A DNA stretch of 64,000 nucleotides from an uncultured Emticicia sp. (GTDB taxonomy: Bacteria > Bacteroidota > Bacteroidia > Cytophagales > Spirosomataceae): assembly GCF_937903345.1 (NCBI RefSeq), contig NZ_CALCZQ010000068.1, forward strand, positions 12,157-76,156, read 5' to 3'. Every line of letters starts with the position of its first letter. Position 1 is the first letter of the stretch. Shown here one piece after another: positions 63,359 through 64,000 of the stretch. A program made the position numbers and the translations under genes. Below the pieces are notes generated by a model. That model saw nothing but the letters and a program-made list of their open reading frames with translations, did not search any database and had not been told where the DNA came from.

Positions 63359-63935
63359 GATGATTGAAGTAATTAGGGATTCAGAATATGAGTGGTTTTT
63401 GTGGCTAAACGGCTTTCATTCACCATTCTTGGACACCATAATGTTTTGGGTAACTCATCGATTTACATGGATACCTCTTTATCTTTATATAATTTATTTT
63501 CTTTATAATAAAATTCGTTTTGATTTTGTTAGAAGTATTTTGTTTGTCCTAATTTCGGTAGGATTAGCTGATAGAATTACTTCAGGGTTGATGAAACCTT
63601 ATTTTCATCGTTTTAGACCTTGTCATGATCCATTAATTCAACATATTGTACATGTAGTAGGTAATTGCGGCGGACAATTTGGTTTTGTTTCGAGTCACGC
63701 CTCTAATTGTTTTGCATTGTTGTCGGCACTTTTAATTTTGTTTAAAATGAATAAAATTGAAAACAGATTGACACTTTTTTTGTTGATTTGGGCAATAGTT
63801 GTGTCTTACAGTCGTATTTATGTGGGTGTTCATTATCCATTAGACATATTCGTTGGATCAATCATTGGATTATCAGTAGGCTATTTTAGCAGTAAAGTAT
63901 ATTTAAAATTGACCCTTAATTCCACCCATGAATAA
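63351..63935 (+). CDS. PAP2-family membrane phosphatase
   Basis: The 194-residue integral membrane protein has about five to six helices and the three PAP2 phosphatase motifs: KPYFHRFRP (KxxxxxxRP), SSHASN (the variant of PSGH with the general-acid His) and SRIYVGVHYPLD (SRxxxxxHxxxD). Enzymes of this type dephosphorylate undecaprenyl diphosphate, phosphatidic acid or lipid A at the periplasmic face. It starts inside the trpS stop (a second ATG is at 63360) and its own end overlaps the next gene by 8 nt, indicating a tight operon. Confidence 0.9.
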   Translation: MFKMIEVIRDSEYEWFLWLNGFHSPFLDTIMFWVTHRFTWIPLYLYIIYFLYNKIRFDFVRSILFVLISVGLADRITSGLMKPYFHRFRPCHDPLIQHIVHVVGNCGGQFGFVSSHASNCFALLSALLILFKMNKIENRLTLFLLIWAIVVSYSRIYVGVHYPLDIFVGSIIGLSVGYFSSKVYLKLTLNSTHE

Positions 63936-64000
63936 AAATACATTTTTACTTTTATTAGCAGCATGTGTGGGAATATATGTTGTAGGAAGTTTTATAATTC
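63928..64000 (+). CDS. Start of a membrane or secreted protein (truncated by window end)
   Basis: An ATG at 63928 overlaps the PAP2 stop region and opens a frame to the window edge. The 24 readable residues, starting MNKNTFLLLLAACVGIYVVG, are a hydrophobic helix or signal anchor. The 8-nt overlap supports a real, translationally coupled gene. Function cannot be judged. Confidence 0.6.
   Translation, partial: MNKNTFLLLLAACVGIYVVGSFII

Noticed and set aside
1..64000. CRISPR arrays, tRNA or rRNA genes
   Set aside because: No regularly spaced repeats and no tRNA-like cloverleaf or rRNA-like conserved stretches were seen on either strand by reading; a covariance-model scan would be needed to be certain.

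Overview
The window reads as chromosome from a low-GC member of the Bacteroidota, most likely order Cytophagales (Emticicia/Arcicella-like; this is an inference from protein style, with no marker rRNA present). Supporting signs are Bacteroidota-type -7 boxes (TAnnTTTG), few Shine-Dalgarno sites, a TonB-dependent receptor, a type IX secretion C-terminal domain, LytS/LytTR signalling, a DUF1501/DUF1800 pair and many secreted beta-propeller proteins. I see no tRNA, rRNA, CRISPR array, prophage or intact insertion sequence.

Layout. 1-3.8 kb (minus strand): the end of an ECF sigma factor, a TonB-dependent receptor and two small unknown proteins. 3.9-8.8 kb: prs-rplY, a DUF2452 protein, a Rieske lipoprotein, menE and an unknown gene overlapping it. 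8.9-14.3 kb: an aminotransferase coupled to an HTH/S24-like regulator, a metallo-beta-lactamase-fold hydrolase, two DinB paralogues and an unknown protein. 14.4-25 kb: a large BNR-repeat exoprotein, a propeller gene broken by one in-frame TGA, an EVE-domain protein, a secreted unknown, a decayed ORF, an rRNA-methyltransferase-like gene and a TPR lipoprotein. 25-28 kb: thrS and infC, without rpmI-rplT after them. 28-39 kb: a PIG-L deacetylase, a membrane pyrophosphatase fused to an OmpA-like domain, two convergent Uma2 genes, leuS and an exported SAM-hydrolase-like protein lacking its catalytic His.

39.1-44.9 kb is a four-gene minus-strand operon: sialidase-like protein, propeller/alpha-toroid protein, DUF3748 lipoprotein and a DapA/NanA-family aldolase. 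It looks like a carbohydrate or sugar-acid breakdown unit of unknown substrate. A PhoPQ-related hydrolase follows.

46.8-55.2 kb is a maltodextrin locus. Two divergently transcribed exported GH13 enzymes would make short alpha-glucans, an SLC45-like carrier would import maltose, a GH65 phosphorylase would split it to glucose and beta-glucose 1-phosphate, and beta-phosphoglucomutase would feed glycolysis. There is no SusC/SusD pair. A LytS/LytTR two-component pair follows at 55.4-57.2 kb.

57.4-64 kb holds a class III aminotransferase with an odd four-Cys insertion, the DUF1800-DUF1501 pair (T9SS cargo), trpS, a PAP2 phosphatase and the start of one more gene. The most notable items are the pyrophosphatase-OmpA fusion with a glutamate moved to the TM5 region, the His-less exported SAM-hydrolase homologue, the Cys-rich insertion, the sialidase-like operon and the single-base nonsense mutation in the propeller gene.
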